Shown: piece by piece, positions 31,664 through 44,447 of the stretch
Numbering within the stretch: position 1 is the stretch's first letter
How the letters are laid out: every line of letters begins with the position of its first letter
NCBI GenBank assembly: GCA_963682055.1
Contig: OY821745.1
Coordinates: forward strand, 11,167,501-11,231,500
DNA: 64,000 nucleotides
DNA from: Primula veris
Taxonomy: Eukaryota > Streptophyta > Magnoliopsida > Ericales > Primulaceae
Reading direction: 5' to 3'
The notes under the pieces: generated by a model
Told to the model about the DNA's origin: nothing
The model's database searches: none
What the model saw: only the letters and a program-made list of their open reading frames with translations
Program-made: the position numbers and the translations under genes

Positions 31664-33402
31664 TAGTAAATAAATACTAATATTCACCGGGATGTGATGT
31701 GATATCTATTACACTACTTTTTTTTTCCCACTTTATTTTGTAGGACAGCGAGTAATAATGATGTATAATGATAAGTATTAAAACCCAACATATATGTGAG
31801 AACCCAAAAATAATTAGGCTAAATTTAATTTAAAATTTAAATTAAATTATTTTATTTATTCACAAGTAAAAAGTATATAAGATGTTCATATTTCTCAACA
31901 AAATTCACTATGTAACTCCCAGTTACTACAGATACCACCCACCTTATCTAAAAGTGTTAATTGGCTAACTACCTATACTGGATTTGCTGAAAATATTACG
32001 TAAAGACGATCTAAATAATTTTTTGATTGGAAAACATAAATAATTTTTCACTATCCAAATTAAAAAAAAATCCTTGTCCATTTTTAAAAATCTAGCTTGT
32101 CCTCCTTTTTGATTGGAAAACATAAATAATTCGATGATATCATTTATCAAAATCCTCTTTTATTTCCTCTAATCAAAAGAATCTTCATTCTGTGTGTTCA
32201 TTTCCATAGCCCAAGTATGAAAAAACCGATAAAATCAAGATCGAGAATGCCCATAGTTTAGCCGTCAAAGTATTCATCCATATAAATACTCATAACTCGT
32301 AGTAAATACCATCATAACTTTTTCACTATCGAAATTAAAACTTTTTCCTTGTCGGAATGTAACTTCGAAATCACTAGACTAGCCTCGTGAAGTAAAAGTT
32401 TCATTTCCTATGTAGCAATTGGTACCACAAAAGTGATTTAAAACAAAAATACCCTACCAATTCAATGCCGGGCTTCAAATTTGGATAACATCAGTAACAA
32501 TTTTAGATTTTTGTACCATGTTACCAGTTGAAACATAGCAACAAACTTATAACCACCACCCAGAAAAGGAAAATAGAACAGCCAAACTTTAGAAGATGTT
32601 ATCAAGAATAGAAACAATTTTTCGACCAAGTTGGGTTGTTCTTCACATAAGAAACCCGAAATTAGCTTTGAAATTTGGTAGTGATTATGAAAATGAACTC
32701 AAAGCAGGTTTTAGCTGACCAGCCAAATACGACTCAACTTCGTAAAGAAAGAACAAAAACTCCACCTTTTAAAAAAGTTGAAACCAAGCAAATCCCTGAG
32801 AGAAAGACCCTTCGAAAACTCCAATCTCACCATTTCCGATCCACATAACTCTATTTATTTCATATAAGAGTTGCCCAACATTAGTTCCGTCACAACTTTT
32901 TATTGCTATGAACAACATTTTTAAATACTAGAGGAAACGGAAAAGAAAGGACTCAAAACAGCTACATAGACAGTACAAAATCTACATGAAAACGATCTTT
33001 TCTCATCAGTAGACAGAAAAAGAACATGAAATTCTGGGAAAACCCCTTCATCCACTCATTTACTTACGAGAAAAAGAAGAAGAAAGGTCAACACAGCTTA
33101 TTTGAGAAAGCATATCCGGAAAGCCCTCATCTTCTACATACCCTGCGTCAAACCATAGATCATCTGTTTCGGCCTTTTGCTTTTGCTTTTATTCGCAACC
33201 AAGGCCATGAGAAAACAATAACCTTCAGATGAAAACAATCTGACAGCTTAAACTGCTCTTATAAAATATCTTCCATCCTATGGATCATACCATTTCCATC
33301 CAAAGGTTAAGTTTTTTGTTGTATCCGTAGTCACTGAAACTGCTTCCTAACACACTCTCCCGGTTAAAAACGGAAAGGAAAATATTCCAGCTATTTTCTT
33401 TT
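31664..33402. other. Intergenic region downstream of the At1g01500-like gene
   Basis: No coding segment recognised. A 24-bp motif (TTTGATTGGAAAACATAAAT) occurs at about 32022 and 32109. The part closest to 33402 would hold the 3' UTR of the minus-strand gene. Confidence 0.4.
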
Positions 33403-36400
33403 TTACAAAAGGCGTCTTCTGAAGACGTTACTTGTAGCTCCTTGATAGGTTCGTACGAGTAAGCCAACTCCGATACCGATACCTACACACATGCTAAGGC
33501 CTATGCCAACTCCTACCCTTACACCAGCATTGAACCACGAGAGCTCTTCGTCTTCGCCTTCATAATAGTCTGTATTCGCATACATATTGGTGTAGTCTTC
33601 ATTTTCCGGCTTATAAGTTGGATAGTCTGAGGCCTAAAAGTGTAAAAGGGAGCAAAAATTAAACATAATCAAGACAAGAAGCGATACCAGTTGCACAGGT
33701 TTCCTTAACATCCTTCCTAATAAGAAGTTGTTTGGTTACGTATTTTAAGCAAATAAGCTGAATTCTTTTAGCTTGAGAAAAAATCTGGCTCTATCCAGCT
33801 TATAGCCTCTAGCCTTTTCAGGCCATGAACAAAACCAAAAAATATCAGCTTTTAAGCTGGTCAATCAAATCCAGTTCATCTTTTAAACAAAATACTGATC
33901 TTAAAAGATCCAACCAAACAAGGTGAAGTCTCCTTTTTACTTTCCCCATAAACATGGGTTTGGTTGAAGTATTACTAACATTGCAAAGTCACAGTTCAAT
34001 ATCTTTTGACGGGTTTGAGAGGGCAAAGAAAAGCTGTACGAAAAATAGCCAGTAGCCTATGTAGCACGGTTACTTTTAAAAAAAAACGAGTATCGAATAC
34101 AGGTACAATACGGAAACGTCGTGGATCCTTGGATATGGTATCCAATACATGACTTATAGTATAGTTTACGTCTTGGATACGGATGCCAATACGGCACCGG
34201 TACGCCACGGATACGGGTATCCAATAGGTTGGGCCAAATTTGACCTTTTTTTTTTTTTTTTTTATAATTTACTCGGATACGGGTATCCGATACGGAGTAT
34301 AATTTATAACTTTGAAAAGTGAATGCCATTATCAAATGATATGATGGGTCTAATTATGGTTTAACAATAGAAAAAGTGATTAAAAAGTTGAAATTTTGTA
34401 AAGTTTGACATAAAAGTTGAATAAATTAGAAATTGGTCGAAGACGACTACAGAAAAGGCTCGACCGAGAGTGACCTCCGATTCAACGCGTATGATTAATG
34501 CATGAATTTGACTTCCTTTTTTTGCATTTTTTAATAAAATTTTAGCATTTATTAAAAGAAAAGTCAATATAAAAAATAATTAACATATCCTAGTCGTATA
34601 TCGTATCCCAAATTTTCAGAAAAAAGCGAATCGGCCTATCAGCATAGTATGGGATACGAAACTCGTATCTGCAAGACTGTATCCGTTCAACGTAGACAGT
34701 AGCCTAATACTCTTCATGTTCTCAATACGAAAGTAACAACTCAAAACAAGTTATGAAAAATTATAAGTAAATTGAAGAAAATAGGGTCTTGCTTGGCTGC
34801 AGCTTTTAACCCAATAAGCTAAATGCTTATTTGAGTCTTATAGAAAAACTGTCTTCATTCAACCTATAATTCATAGAAGGGAATACATATTGAAGGGACC
34901 ACTGGGACCTCATCAACCAATGTCGCATTCGCACTGACATATCATTTACATTTTTTCAAATATCTGTTATGCTTTTAAGTTTAAAACTCCTTTCACATGG
35001 CAGGATTACTACTCACATTCAGAAAAGCAAAAATCGTTAACTTCTCAATTAGCACGTACCATAAAAAAGGTTTTACGAGTAGATACAAATTATTAAAAAG
35101 GTTGGGTGAACCGTCAAATTTAATCAAAGAGTAATTATACGATCCGAGCAGACCAGGTAATTTATACCTAATAAAACAATAAACAAATCAACACTTTTCA
35201 AGAATGGGGTTAACTGTTTTTCACCAAACATAGAAACAAGTGCCACAAACATGTCCTTACTGACGGATCCATCCTAAGATAAGATTACATGAACCTGAGA
35301 CTGTAAAAAACTCACTGCAGTCAAGACATTTTAATATACTATCCTTATATAAACTATAACTCACATGCAATAGTTATACAACCCATGCTGATGACCTGAA
35401 AACAATGTTAAAAAACTATCCAGGCTACATTCACATTATATAATTATGTTGGTTTTGGGTAAATTATAGATAAAAATGTTTCACACAAGTATCGTTTTCA
35501 AAATTGACAATTATAGTACTAAGCCTCTTTTCATAAGAATTTAAAAAAGCAGAACATTGTAAGAAAAGGTTTCCACACGTTGGTTCTGAAAACCTCTTAC
35601 GCTTTTAGCTAATTTTTATAAATAAAATTGAGCTTTAATCTCCAACAGATGTTTTGTTGGTTTTGATTTTCGAGTAATATTACTCACGGGAGAAGTCATA
35701 CAACATAACCACAGATGTTTTTAAGGGCTCTTATTAGCTCGGTCAATTAAGTTCCGTAAGCATAATTTCCTGATCTTAAAACTTAAAAATAGAAAACAAG
35801 AGAGAAAACAGGCAACAAGTTTCTGGTACATGTTTTCTCTCTGGTACACGTTTGCCTCATGTGACGAGAACAGAAGAATATTTTAAAAAAAACTACAGCA
35901 GGAGGTTCCCAAAATGCACAATAGTTAGCAGAACAAAATGGACCTTCAGGTATTTATTTCACTGCCAATAGGGACTACAAATCCCGCAACCAAACGAGGC
36001 CTAACTTGCCTAAGGCTATTAAAGTTTAGTACCCTGTACTATCACGTGTATACAGATTAGTATCATGTCCTACCATTTTTCCAAATTAGTACCTAGACTG
36101 TTTTTTGAAGTAAATATCCTGCACTATGTTGACGGTCAATGTATAACAAAATTTGATAACAGAATGGATGGAGAAAGTTACCAAAAATTCCCCCGAATCT
36201 AACGCCATCCTCACAGGTTTACACTAATTTAAGCATGATGTTAGCATACGAAACAACACTAAACCTTAATTACTACATCCTCCAAGATTAGGCAAACAAG
36301 GTCACAATAGGGCAAGTGTAATTGTCAGCAAACCAATTAATAACGATGATTAACTGATTAAAAAAAGTTCAGACAGGCCTTGTCTGGCTGCAGCCCATAA

Positions 36401-37319
36401 GCTCAGCTAGTTTATCATTTTTGCTTCCGAGCTGGACTGCTTTTCGTTGGTCAGCTAAGAAACTAAGCTTTTCTGACTTTTGGCCTCAAAGGGCTAGAAG
36501 CTAAATGCTGGATGCAACCAGTATTTTTTACCTAAAAAACAATCTTATTTGCTTTAAACCCAATTAAACAAGACAATATCAGCAAGGTTTTACCTCTAAA
36601 GTGAGCCCCGACGAATCACCTTTTTGACTGTAAGAACCCTCATATTCTGGTATCGAATTTAGCATCCCCTTCCGCATTTGCTTCTTTTGAAAACCAATAT
36701 TAATCGTTTTTGTCAATATAATTGGAGCCCCGTCAAAACACCCGGCCACAAAAACCTCAATTTTTGGCGAATGCGGTTCCAAACCGGTGTAAGATTTACC
36801 TTTTAGAAAACTAGTTCCCAAAACTAAATCCGATTCACAAACCATATTCCATTGGTGACTAAAATCCTCCGTTTCGTTAGCACAACCATTACTAGTGCAT
36901 AACTCTAAAGACCCACATAACAAAAGAACATCTTTATCGAACACCTCGAATTTCATGCTCCCGCTTACACGTATACTATCGGTACATACGAAAGTAACTT
37001 CCTCGGATTTCTTGTCCAAACGGTCTCTTCTTAGAAAAGACGAAACACCGTCAGAGTAAATGCTAGTTCTAACTCCATTTACTTCTAGAAGGGTGTCACG
37101 ATTCAAAGGAACATGGTTGAGGGTAAGGTACTCAGGAGTAGAATTGTCTATTTCGCTATTTGTAACTCTAACATAAAAAACTTTCAAATCAAGCCAAGAT
37201 AACGATACGGGTGGTACCCTAGTGCTTTGGGGGTAAGACGAGTGTCTTACGATGGCCTGGCTATTTCCTGTAGGGCCGTTTCCGTTCGGTAACCGGTGAG
37301 AATTATCAATGGCCAACAT
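33403..37319 (-). CDS. At1g01500-like membrane protein, 318 aa, two coding exons
   Basis: Exon 1 (37319-36594) starts at the ATG of MLAIDNSHRL and ends at GAG|GTAAAA. Exon 2 (33633-33403) follows TTTTAG and keeps the frame (phase 0). Hallmarks: VSLSWLDLKVFYVRVTNSEI, TLNHVPLNRDTLLEVNGVR, RRDRLDKKSEEVTFVCTDSI and SMKFEVFDKDVLLLCGSLEL, a C2-like beta region. Near the C-terminus is ELSWFNAGVRVGVGIGLSM followed by a glycine-rich membrane segment (about residues 278-302) and a basic tail ending FRRRLL. Length and order match the plant family of Arabidopsis At1g01500 (327 aa). Databases label that family erythronate-4-phosphate dehydrogenase-like, but I see no dehydrogenase motif, so the biochemical role is unknown. 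The frame is intact. A copia element lies upstream in the same orientation. Confidence 0.9.
33634..36593 (-). other. Intron (2.96 kb) of the At1g01500-like gene
   Basis: GTAAAA donor, TTTTAG acceptor. It holds repeat debris: GGATACGGGTATCC-rich sequence at about 34080-34330 and 34590-34690 (probably one element with inverted ends), and segments with GGCTGCAGC and AAGCT-rich motifs near 33725, 34795 and 36380 that look like related small insertions. No gene inside. Confidence 0.6.
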
Positions 37320-37348
37320 GGTTTTTAATACCTTGTTCTTCACTGAAA

Positions 37349-37426
37349 TTAATTTATCTTTTCAATGGAATCTGCTAGTACTAACTGAGGTGGTGACTTA
37401 GAGGTACGTAGACCTGCAGGACTCAT
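37349..37426 (-). CDS. Upstream ORF, 25 codons, in the 5' leader of the At1g01500-like gene
   Basis: ATG at 37424-37426, MSPAGLRTSKSPPQLVLADS and five more residues, stop TAA at 37349-37351, 29 bases before the main ATG. The exon carrying it starts after a clear acceptor (ACTATTGCAG, exon from 37441). Such an ORF could lower translation of the main protein. Whether the peptide is conserved is unknown. Confidence 0.4.
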   Translation of the reverse strand: MSPAGLRTSKSPPQLVLADSIEKIN

Positions 37427-38248
37427 TTCAGTTGAAGGGACCTGCAATAGTGATTTATATATCAACACAACAGTCACAAAGAGGGGAAGAAAAAGAGTAC
37501 GCTACATGAGAGTTCAAAGGACTCATTCAGTTGCAAGCTTTTAGCTCAGGTTGCCGAATGAAGTCGACTTTATTTTTCACACAGCACTAAAAAAAAACAG
37601 CTTATAATCCGTGAAAATGCTGCACCAAAAACATCTAATAAAAAAAAGAGGTATCATCTCCTGCCTTGGATAATGGAGAGGCGAGATATACCAGGTCTTT
37701 CGCAGTGAATTTTTGAAACTTTCTTTTTCTGTATGCTAGTCTTTACCAAAAAACAATTAGAAGAATATTCTGAAATTGTCCTAATAGAACCTGATTGAAA
37801 CTTGAAAGATCAAGATATAACTAATAGTAGCAAAAAAATAAAATCAAAGCACCGATTTAACTAACAAAAGAAATAAGAAATTATGGGATCTGAACTTGAA
37901 CATTGTACTGCATGTCATTCTCTTTCGACATTGTATAAAACAATACGAAAGAGCAATGTGAGAAAAAGAGAGAAACTACTTGAACCTGGCATGTGAACTG
38001 ATAGGTAAAAACATCCTACAAAAATTAGAACATTGAATCTACGAACAAGGGCTGAATTACGACCATTTTACAGAAATTTATTGTCTTATATAATTGCTTC
38101 ATGCATATAAAACTTTAACGGCAGAACGCAGGTTACAAAAATCATAAATAAATTAAAAGCACAGCTCAAATGAATGGATAGACAATTTTAACCCTACAAA
38201 AGAAGAAAACTGAACCCTTCAACAAGTTTACAAAAATGATGCTAAAAT

Positions 38249-38487
38249 TATCAATTGGATTGAATGTGCTCTCATTGTGAGAGTTCCTCTTATTATATAG
38301 AAAATATGGAGATATACAAGGCTGATTTTCAGCCATTACATGAACCAAAATCTTGGCTTATTTCTAGCAATTGTATCAAGGAGTTACAGCTAAATAAATC
38401 TAAATAAGGAAGTTACAATTATTCTACTTATTACAATATATTTACAGCTATAATAATGCATAATTTATGCCTTGATATCTGCTGTCA
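38249..38487 (-). repeat. Copia 3' LTR
   Basis: 239 bp, minus strand TGACAGCAGATATCAAGGC to CCAATTGATA; no difference seen from the 5' LTR. The purine tract is on its internal side (38488-38499). Confidence 0.93.
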
Positions 38488-38494
38488 TCCCCCC

Positions 38495-41400
38495 TCAAAT
38501 TGATGCTGGTCGATCAAGAAGCATCAATTTGCCCACAAGGAACTGATGACGTTGTCGTGTCATAGCCTTGGTAAATACGTCAGCTGTTTGGAGAGTGGTG
38601 GAAATATGAGGAAGAGAAATAATGTGAGTGTCCAAGACTTCACGAATATAATGACAATCCACCTCAATGTGCTTAGTGCGTTCATGGTAAACAGGGTTTG
38701 TGGCAATCTGAATAGCACTAGTGTTATCGGCATGGAGTGGAGTAGGATTAGGTTGAGAGAAACCGAGCTCGGCTAGTAGTCCACGGAGCCAAACAATCTC
38801 TGAACAAGCAGCAGACATAGCACGATATTCAGATTCTGTTGAAGATTTAGACACACGAGTTTGCTTCTTACTCTTCCAAGAAATCAAGGAATCGCCTAGA
38901 AACATGCACCAGCCCGTGACTGAACGTCGGGTGTCTGGACACCCAGCCCAATCAGCGTCACTATAGGCAACTAGATGAAGAGGAGAGCCCGCTGGAAAAA
39001 ACAATCCACGACTAGGTGTCCCACAAAGATATCGAATGATACGACGAACAGCAGCTAAATGTAAATGACGGGGACGTTGCATGAATTGACTTACTTGCTG
39101 GACAGCAAAAGAAATATCAGGCCGCGTTATAGTCAAATAGTTTAAGTTGCCCACTAATTGTCGATAGACAGTAGGATCAGAAATGAGGTCACCCTCATCT
39201 CGACGATATTTTGTGTTAACTTCGAGAGGGGTATCCACAGGAGAGGCATCTTGAAGACCGGCTAATTTAAGCAAATCTTGTGTGTATTTATGTTGATTCA
39301 AAAAAGTACCAGAAGAATCCGAATGAACTTCCAAACCCAAGAAGTAAGTAAGAGGACCAAGATCTTTCATATGGAACGAGGCTTGAAGATATTGTTGCAA
39401 ACGAGCAATTAAAGCAGAATTTGTTCCAGTAATAACAATATCGTCAACATAAACTAGGAGAACAACAATACCGGTAGATGTCTTGCAAAGAAATAATGAT
39501 GAGTCAAATTGGCTCTGCTTGAATGAAAATTGCAACAAGGTGGACCGAAATTTATCAAACCAAGCTCGGGGAGCTTGTTTCAACCCATAAAGTGAGCGTT
39601 TCAACTTACAAACATCCAAAGAAGAGGAGGAAGGCAAGCCGGGTGGTATAACCATATAAATCTCTTCTTTGAGATTACCATGAAGAAAGGCGTTTTTAAC
39701 ATCCATCTGATGAAGTGACCAGCCTTGTGATGCAGCAATCGAGATAATCATACGAACCGTAGTCATTTTAGCAACCGGGGCAAAAGTCTCTTCATAATTG
39801 ACCCCATACTCTTGTTTGTTACCAAGAGCAACTAGTCGTGCCTTATAACGATCTAGAGTACCATCAGAGCGAAGCTTTATTGAGTATACCCATTTACAAC
39901 CAATGGTTTTTACATTAGTTGGACAAGGAACAATATCCCAAGTGTGATTGTCTTCAAGAGCTTGAAGTTCTTCTTTCATAGCCTTACGCCAACAATCAGA
40001 CTTAGTAGCTTCAGAATAACATGAAGGAATATGAACATCTGTCAAAGTAGCATGAAGAGATATGTGCGAATTTCCATATCGAACAGGTGGGCGGATGATT
40101 CTGGAAGAGCGTCGAAGAATCATATTTGGGAGCTCATTCTCTGCGGAAGAAATAGTTTGAACATTCTCAGATGTCGATTCCGGCTCAGGTGTCGGGTCGG
40201 AATCAGGTATCGGGTCAGGCTCAGGAAGCTGCAAAGTTGGACGTTGTCGTGTATAAACAAATCCAGGCTTAAATCTCCCAGAAGTAGTTTTTATCTCATC
40301 AAAATTAGGAAGAAAAAGTGATTCTGGTGAAGACTCAACATGAGTAGAAAAGAAAAATTGAGTTTCAAAGAAAACAACATGACGGGAAATACGAAATCTA
40401 TTAGAACTTGGATCATAACAAACATAACCTTTGTGTGAAACACTATATCCCATAAAAGCACACTTAACAGATTGGGCAGAAAGTTTATGACGCTCATGAG
40501 GTGGCAAATGAACAAAACACACACAGCCAAAAGTATGCATGTCAAGATAACGGGGATGCTTATGATAAATACGATAATATGGAGATTCAAAGTTCAAGAT
40601 CCTTGAAGGCAAGCGATTAATTAGGTAAACTGCTGTACTTAAGGCTTCCACCCAGAATTTAGAGGGAACAAAAGATTCAAGTAATAAAGTTCGACAAACA
40701 TCTAATAAGTGTCGATTCTTACGTTCAGCAACACCATTTTGTTGCGGTGTATAGGGACAAGAGCGTTGGGAAACAATTCCCTTTCGATGAAGAAAATCAT
40801 GAAATTCATGGGACATATATTCGCCACCGGAGTCTGATCTGAGCAATTTAATGTTTGAAGAGAATTGAGTCTCAACGTAGGCTACAAATGTTTTAAAGAC
40901 ACCAAGTACCTCAGATTTAGAATGAAGAAAATATATCCAAGTGTACTTACTAAAATCATCGATGAATGTTACAAAGTACTTATAATTGGAATGAGATTTA
41001 ACAGGAGTAATGCCCCACACATCACTATGAATCAGATCAAAACAATTTTCAGCACGACTAACGTGAGAAGGAAAAGAAAGAGACTTGCTTTTACCTAATT
41101 TACATGTAGAGCAATCAAAAGAAAGACTAGAGGAAAATTAATCTTTACTGCCCAATAAACCAGAATTTATTAAATGAGATAAGACAATAGAATTTGGATG
41201 GCCTAAACGCTTATGCCATACTTCATTCTTTTGTTTTACAGCAATACTAGCCAAAGAAATAAATTTAGGAACAGGAAAATGCAAAGGAAACAGACGTCCA
41301 ACTTTAGGCCCCTTCGCTAGTATCTTCCCCGACACCTGATCCTGCACAATACAACCATCACGGGAAAATCGAACATCAAAGTTATTGTCAACCAATTGTC

Positions 41401-42544
41401 CTACTGAAATGAGATTAGTAGAAAGTTGAGGAGATACAAGAACATCTTTAATTGAATCATTAATGTCCCCAATAGCATGGATCGGTAACTCACTGCCATT
41501 AGCAATCTGAATGTTTCCATTATATTTTTGAACATTGCTAAGAGTATCACATGAATTGGTCATGTGATTTGATGCGCCAGAATCAACAAGCCAAGATAAA
41601 GATTGTAGAGTGCCCTTACCTTGAAGCCCTAGAGCTGAAAAGGCTGTGATAATCATCTTCTGAACCATTTCTGGAGTAATAGTTGGACCAACAACAGCTT
41701 GATTAGCAACAGCAGGCTGATTAACTTGACGATTCTGAGGACGAGTAAGACATTCTTTGATAATATGCCCAGGCTTTTTACAATAGTTGCAGGTTTTCTT
41801 TGCACAGTTAACAGCAATATGTCCGTATTCCTTGCAGCTAAAGCACTGAACCTGTCGCATGTCTCTCCCCTTACTTTTTCCATGAGTAGCAGCATAGGCA
41901 ATTGCATTATCATGTATTTTATTTTGCTGGAAAATAGTTTGTGTTGCGAGACGTTGCTCTTCACGGAGCAATTCTTTAAAACACACATCCAAGGAAGGAG
42001 AAGGATCACGATTCATCAGATTGGAGCGGGTTCCCTCATATTCAGGTCGCAGTTTCATCAAAAACTGATCCCGTTTGCTCTGTTCATGCACTTTTTGAAC
42101 AGCAGCCAAAGATTCTGTTGGTACGTTGACATAAATTATGTCGACGTATTCTGCCCATAAGTTTTGAAATTCAGAGAAATAGTCTTGAATGGACAGATTG
42201 CCCTGAGAGTACGTAGCGATCTCGTACTCTAATTGAAAACGTGCAGCGGAATTGTCCTGATTATAGACCTTCTTTAAATACTCCCACATATCTTTAGCTG
42301 TTTTATATGGCCTAAGATTGGAAACAAGTGACTGATCAATTGATCCCAAAATCCAAGTCATGACTCTAGCGTCTTTGACTTCCCACTGAGCTAACTTAGT
42401 AAGGTCAGTAGGAGCTGAATCACTACCATCAATGTGACCCCATAGTTCTTTACCCACGACAAATAATCGAAACTGAAATTCCCAGGTAGAATAATTTTTA
42501 CATGTGAAACGCACACCAAAAGTATCCATGTTGCTAGTTGACAT
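38495..42544 (-). pseudogene. gag-pol: Copia gag-pol polyprotein, 1,350 codons in one frame with a single TAA
   Basis: Starts MSTSNMDTFGVRFTCKNYST at 42544. Domains in order: gag (YLKKVYNQDNSAARFQLEYE), two zinc knuckles (CFSCKEYGHIAVNC, CNYCKKPGHIIKEC; about residues 233-265), aspartic protease (WLVDSGASNHMT, about 316), and GAG-pre-integrase (WHKRLGHPNSIVLSHL). Then TAA at 41138-41140 (codon 469) directly after LLGSKD. The frame continues with the rest of the integrase zinc region (CSTCKLGKSKS) and its core (D in HSDVWG, D in LRSDSGGEY, E in QQNGVAERKNR). Next are RT (LHQMDVKNAFLHG, LLVYVDDIVITG) and RNase H (YSDADWAG, STESEYRAM, LHADNTSAIQIA). The stop at 38495 touches the purine tract. 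Only this one nonsense codon separates it from a full-length frame; TAA in place of CAA is the likely change. It could be mobilised in trans. Confidence 0.93.
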
Positions 42545-42634
42545 GATACTGTAACTTACCAAAAAAAAAAAAAAAAAAAATCCCCAAACCAAGATTTTAG
42601 ACTCACAGTTAAACTCTCTCAAATTTTGAATTAT

Positions 42635-42647
42635 GGCTCTGGTACCA
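42635..42647 (-). promoter_or_regulatory. Copia primer binding site
   Basis: Minus strand TGGTACCAGAGCC directly after the 5' LTR, the initiator tRNA-Met type site with one change from the usual TGGTATCAGAGC. Confidence 0.85.
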
Positions 42648-42886
42648 TATCAATTGGATTGAATGTGCTCTCATTGTGAGAGTTCCTCTTATTATATAGA
42701 AAATATGGAGATATACAAGGCTGATTTTCAGCCATTACATGAACCAAAATCTTGGCTTATTTCTAGCAATTGTATCAAGGAGTTACAGCTAAATAAATCT
42801 AAATAAGGAAGTTACAATTATTCTACTTATTACAATATATTTACAGCTATAATAATGCATAATTTATGCCTTGATATCTGCTGTCA
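42648..42886 (-). repeat. Copia 5' LTR
   Basis: 239 bp, identical by eye to the 3' LTR; flanked by AAAAT on its outer side. Confidence 0.93.
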
Positions 42887-43069
42887 AAAATAACAAAATA
42901 ACGACATTTACATAAATTTCCAAACATCAAATCATCAAAACCAAATAAATTTTCAAATCTGAAGATACCAACAGCAATTTGAACTAATTGGAAAGACCAC
43001 TTAAACAAATTTTAACAAATTAAGAGAAACATGGCTACATTATGGCCAAAAAGTCACCTTGAGTTGCCC

Positions 43070-44330
43070 TTTGATTCTTTGAATTAGAATTCTCTTATAT
43101 TCTAAAATTAATAATCAGTCATCAAAATCCAATCAACTCCATACCTAAAAAGCACAGAAAGGGGTGAATTATGGCTAAAAGTTCATTAGTTATTAGAATT
43201 TTGATTTCTTTCATAAAAAAACTACGTTTAATTAATGAAATTAAATAATCAAACTCAACAAATCCCCACAGTTAAAGAGCAGAACAATGGGAATCAAGGG
43301 AAAAGGCTCAATTTCTTATCAGAAACCATTGTGTATTAATAATATCACCAGTAATAAAACACTTAAACAAAATGATAAAAACCCAATTAATCTCCATAGC
43401 TAAAGAGCAGAGAAAGAGGTACATTGGGGCCAAAAGTTCGATTTTTTATAAGAATTTAATTGTCTTCCATAAAAACACTACAATCAAATTTATGAGATCA
43501 AATAATCAAACCCAACAAATCTATACAGTTAAAGAGCACAACAGTGGGAATTAGGCAAAAAGCTCACTTTTCTAATCAGAAATCTTTTTTTTTTTTAATC
43601 AGGGCCAGTTTGGAGCCTTTTTACAGCTAAGCCATATATATTTTTTGTGCTTTTTTCAACTTTGTCCAATAAATTCATATCATGCTTAAAAAAATTCATA
43701 CAAAAATTACAAATCCGAATCATGTCATAATAAATAAATAAAGATTTGTCTTTTACATTATAGAAAATAGATATCAAATAAAGTTGGCTCTTCTTGTATT
43801 GTATCACCGAGGGAAAACGTTCTGTAAAAAAAAAAAAAAAAAAAAAGGCGCCTAAGCTATCCGGCTCACTTGGATTATGCCAAGACCGGCCCTGTTAATA
43901 ATACTAAGATAAATTGATGAAAACCCAATTAATCTTCATAAATAAAGAGCATAGAAAGAGGTAAATTGGGGCTAAGAGTTCACCTTTCTATCAGAATCTT
44001 ATTGTTCCATCAAAATGCTATAATCAAACTTCTGAAACCGAATATTTAAAATCAAACCCAACAAATCTCCACAAATATAGAGCACAACAAGGGGAACCAA
44101 GGCAAAATAACTCACCTTTATATCAATATATTTTATTGTTTTTGTAAAAAAAAATAGCATAAAAAGCTTAATTCTTAGACAAATTGATGAAAAACCCGAT
44201 AGGGCAAAAAAAAAACTCAACTTTATATAAATATCTGATTGGTTGTTATAAAATAGCTCTAAAAACATAAATCTTACACAATATAATGAAAACCCAATAA
44301 ATATTGTTACCTAGAAAGCAGAGCAGCATG
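43070..44330. repeat. Diverged tandem repeat, period about 120-130 bp
   Basis: The motif CA(C/T)A(G/A)(T/C)TAAAGAGCA..., followed by (G/A)GGG or AGAGG, ATTGGGG/AATTAGG, AAAAG(T/C)TC and ATCAGAA, recurs at about 43145, 43270, 43395, 43520, 43935, 44060 and (weaker) 44300. Alternating subtypes suggest an older two-unit block. An unrelated A-tract-bearing insertion interrupts it at about 43590-43890. Confidence 0.6.
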
Positions 44331-44447
44331 TTTGTAGTCTGTAAAAACTGTCAATTTGGTAGTAAAATTTGATAGTGAAAAATATAAAAAGATTGATCTC
44401 TGAATAAGGGGGAAAAAGTTGTAATTTAATTAGTATGATAAACATAC

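Larger units (their letters stand above)
38249..42886 (-). mobile_element. Ty1/copia LTR retrotransposon, 4,638 bp, minus strand, TSD AAAAT
   Basis: Two 239-bp LTRs (38249-38487 and 42648-42886) look identical base for base. TSD AAAAT is at 38244-38248 and 42887-42891. On the minus strand: 5' LTR, primer site TGGTACCAGAGCC, a single gag-pol frame, purine tract (TTGAGGGGGGA) and 3' LTR. The polyprotein has one premature TAA. Identical LTRs mean a very recent insertion. Confidence 0.95.
37442..44447 (-). other. Proposed 5' UTR intron of the At1g01500-like gene, carrying the copia insertion
   Basis: A strong acceptor (CTATTGCAG|GTCCC, exon from 37441) lies 122 bases before the main ATG. A matching GTATGT donor follows TTTGTGG at 44448, downstream of a TATA-like, CT-rich candidate first exon. 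If correct, the intron was about 2.4 kb before the 4.64-kb copia inserted. Regions 37442-38248 and 42887-43070 hold no gene. This is inference from splice-site quality only. Confidence 0.4.
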
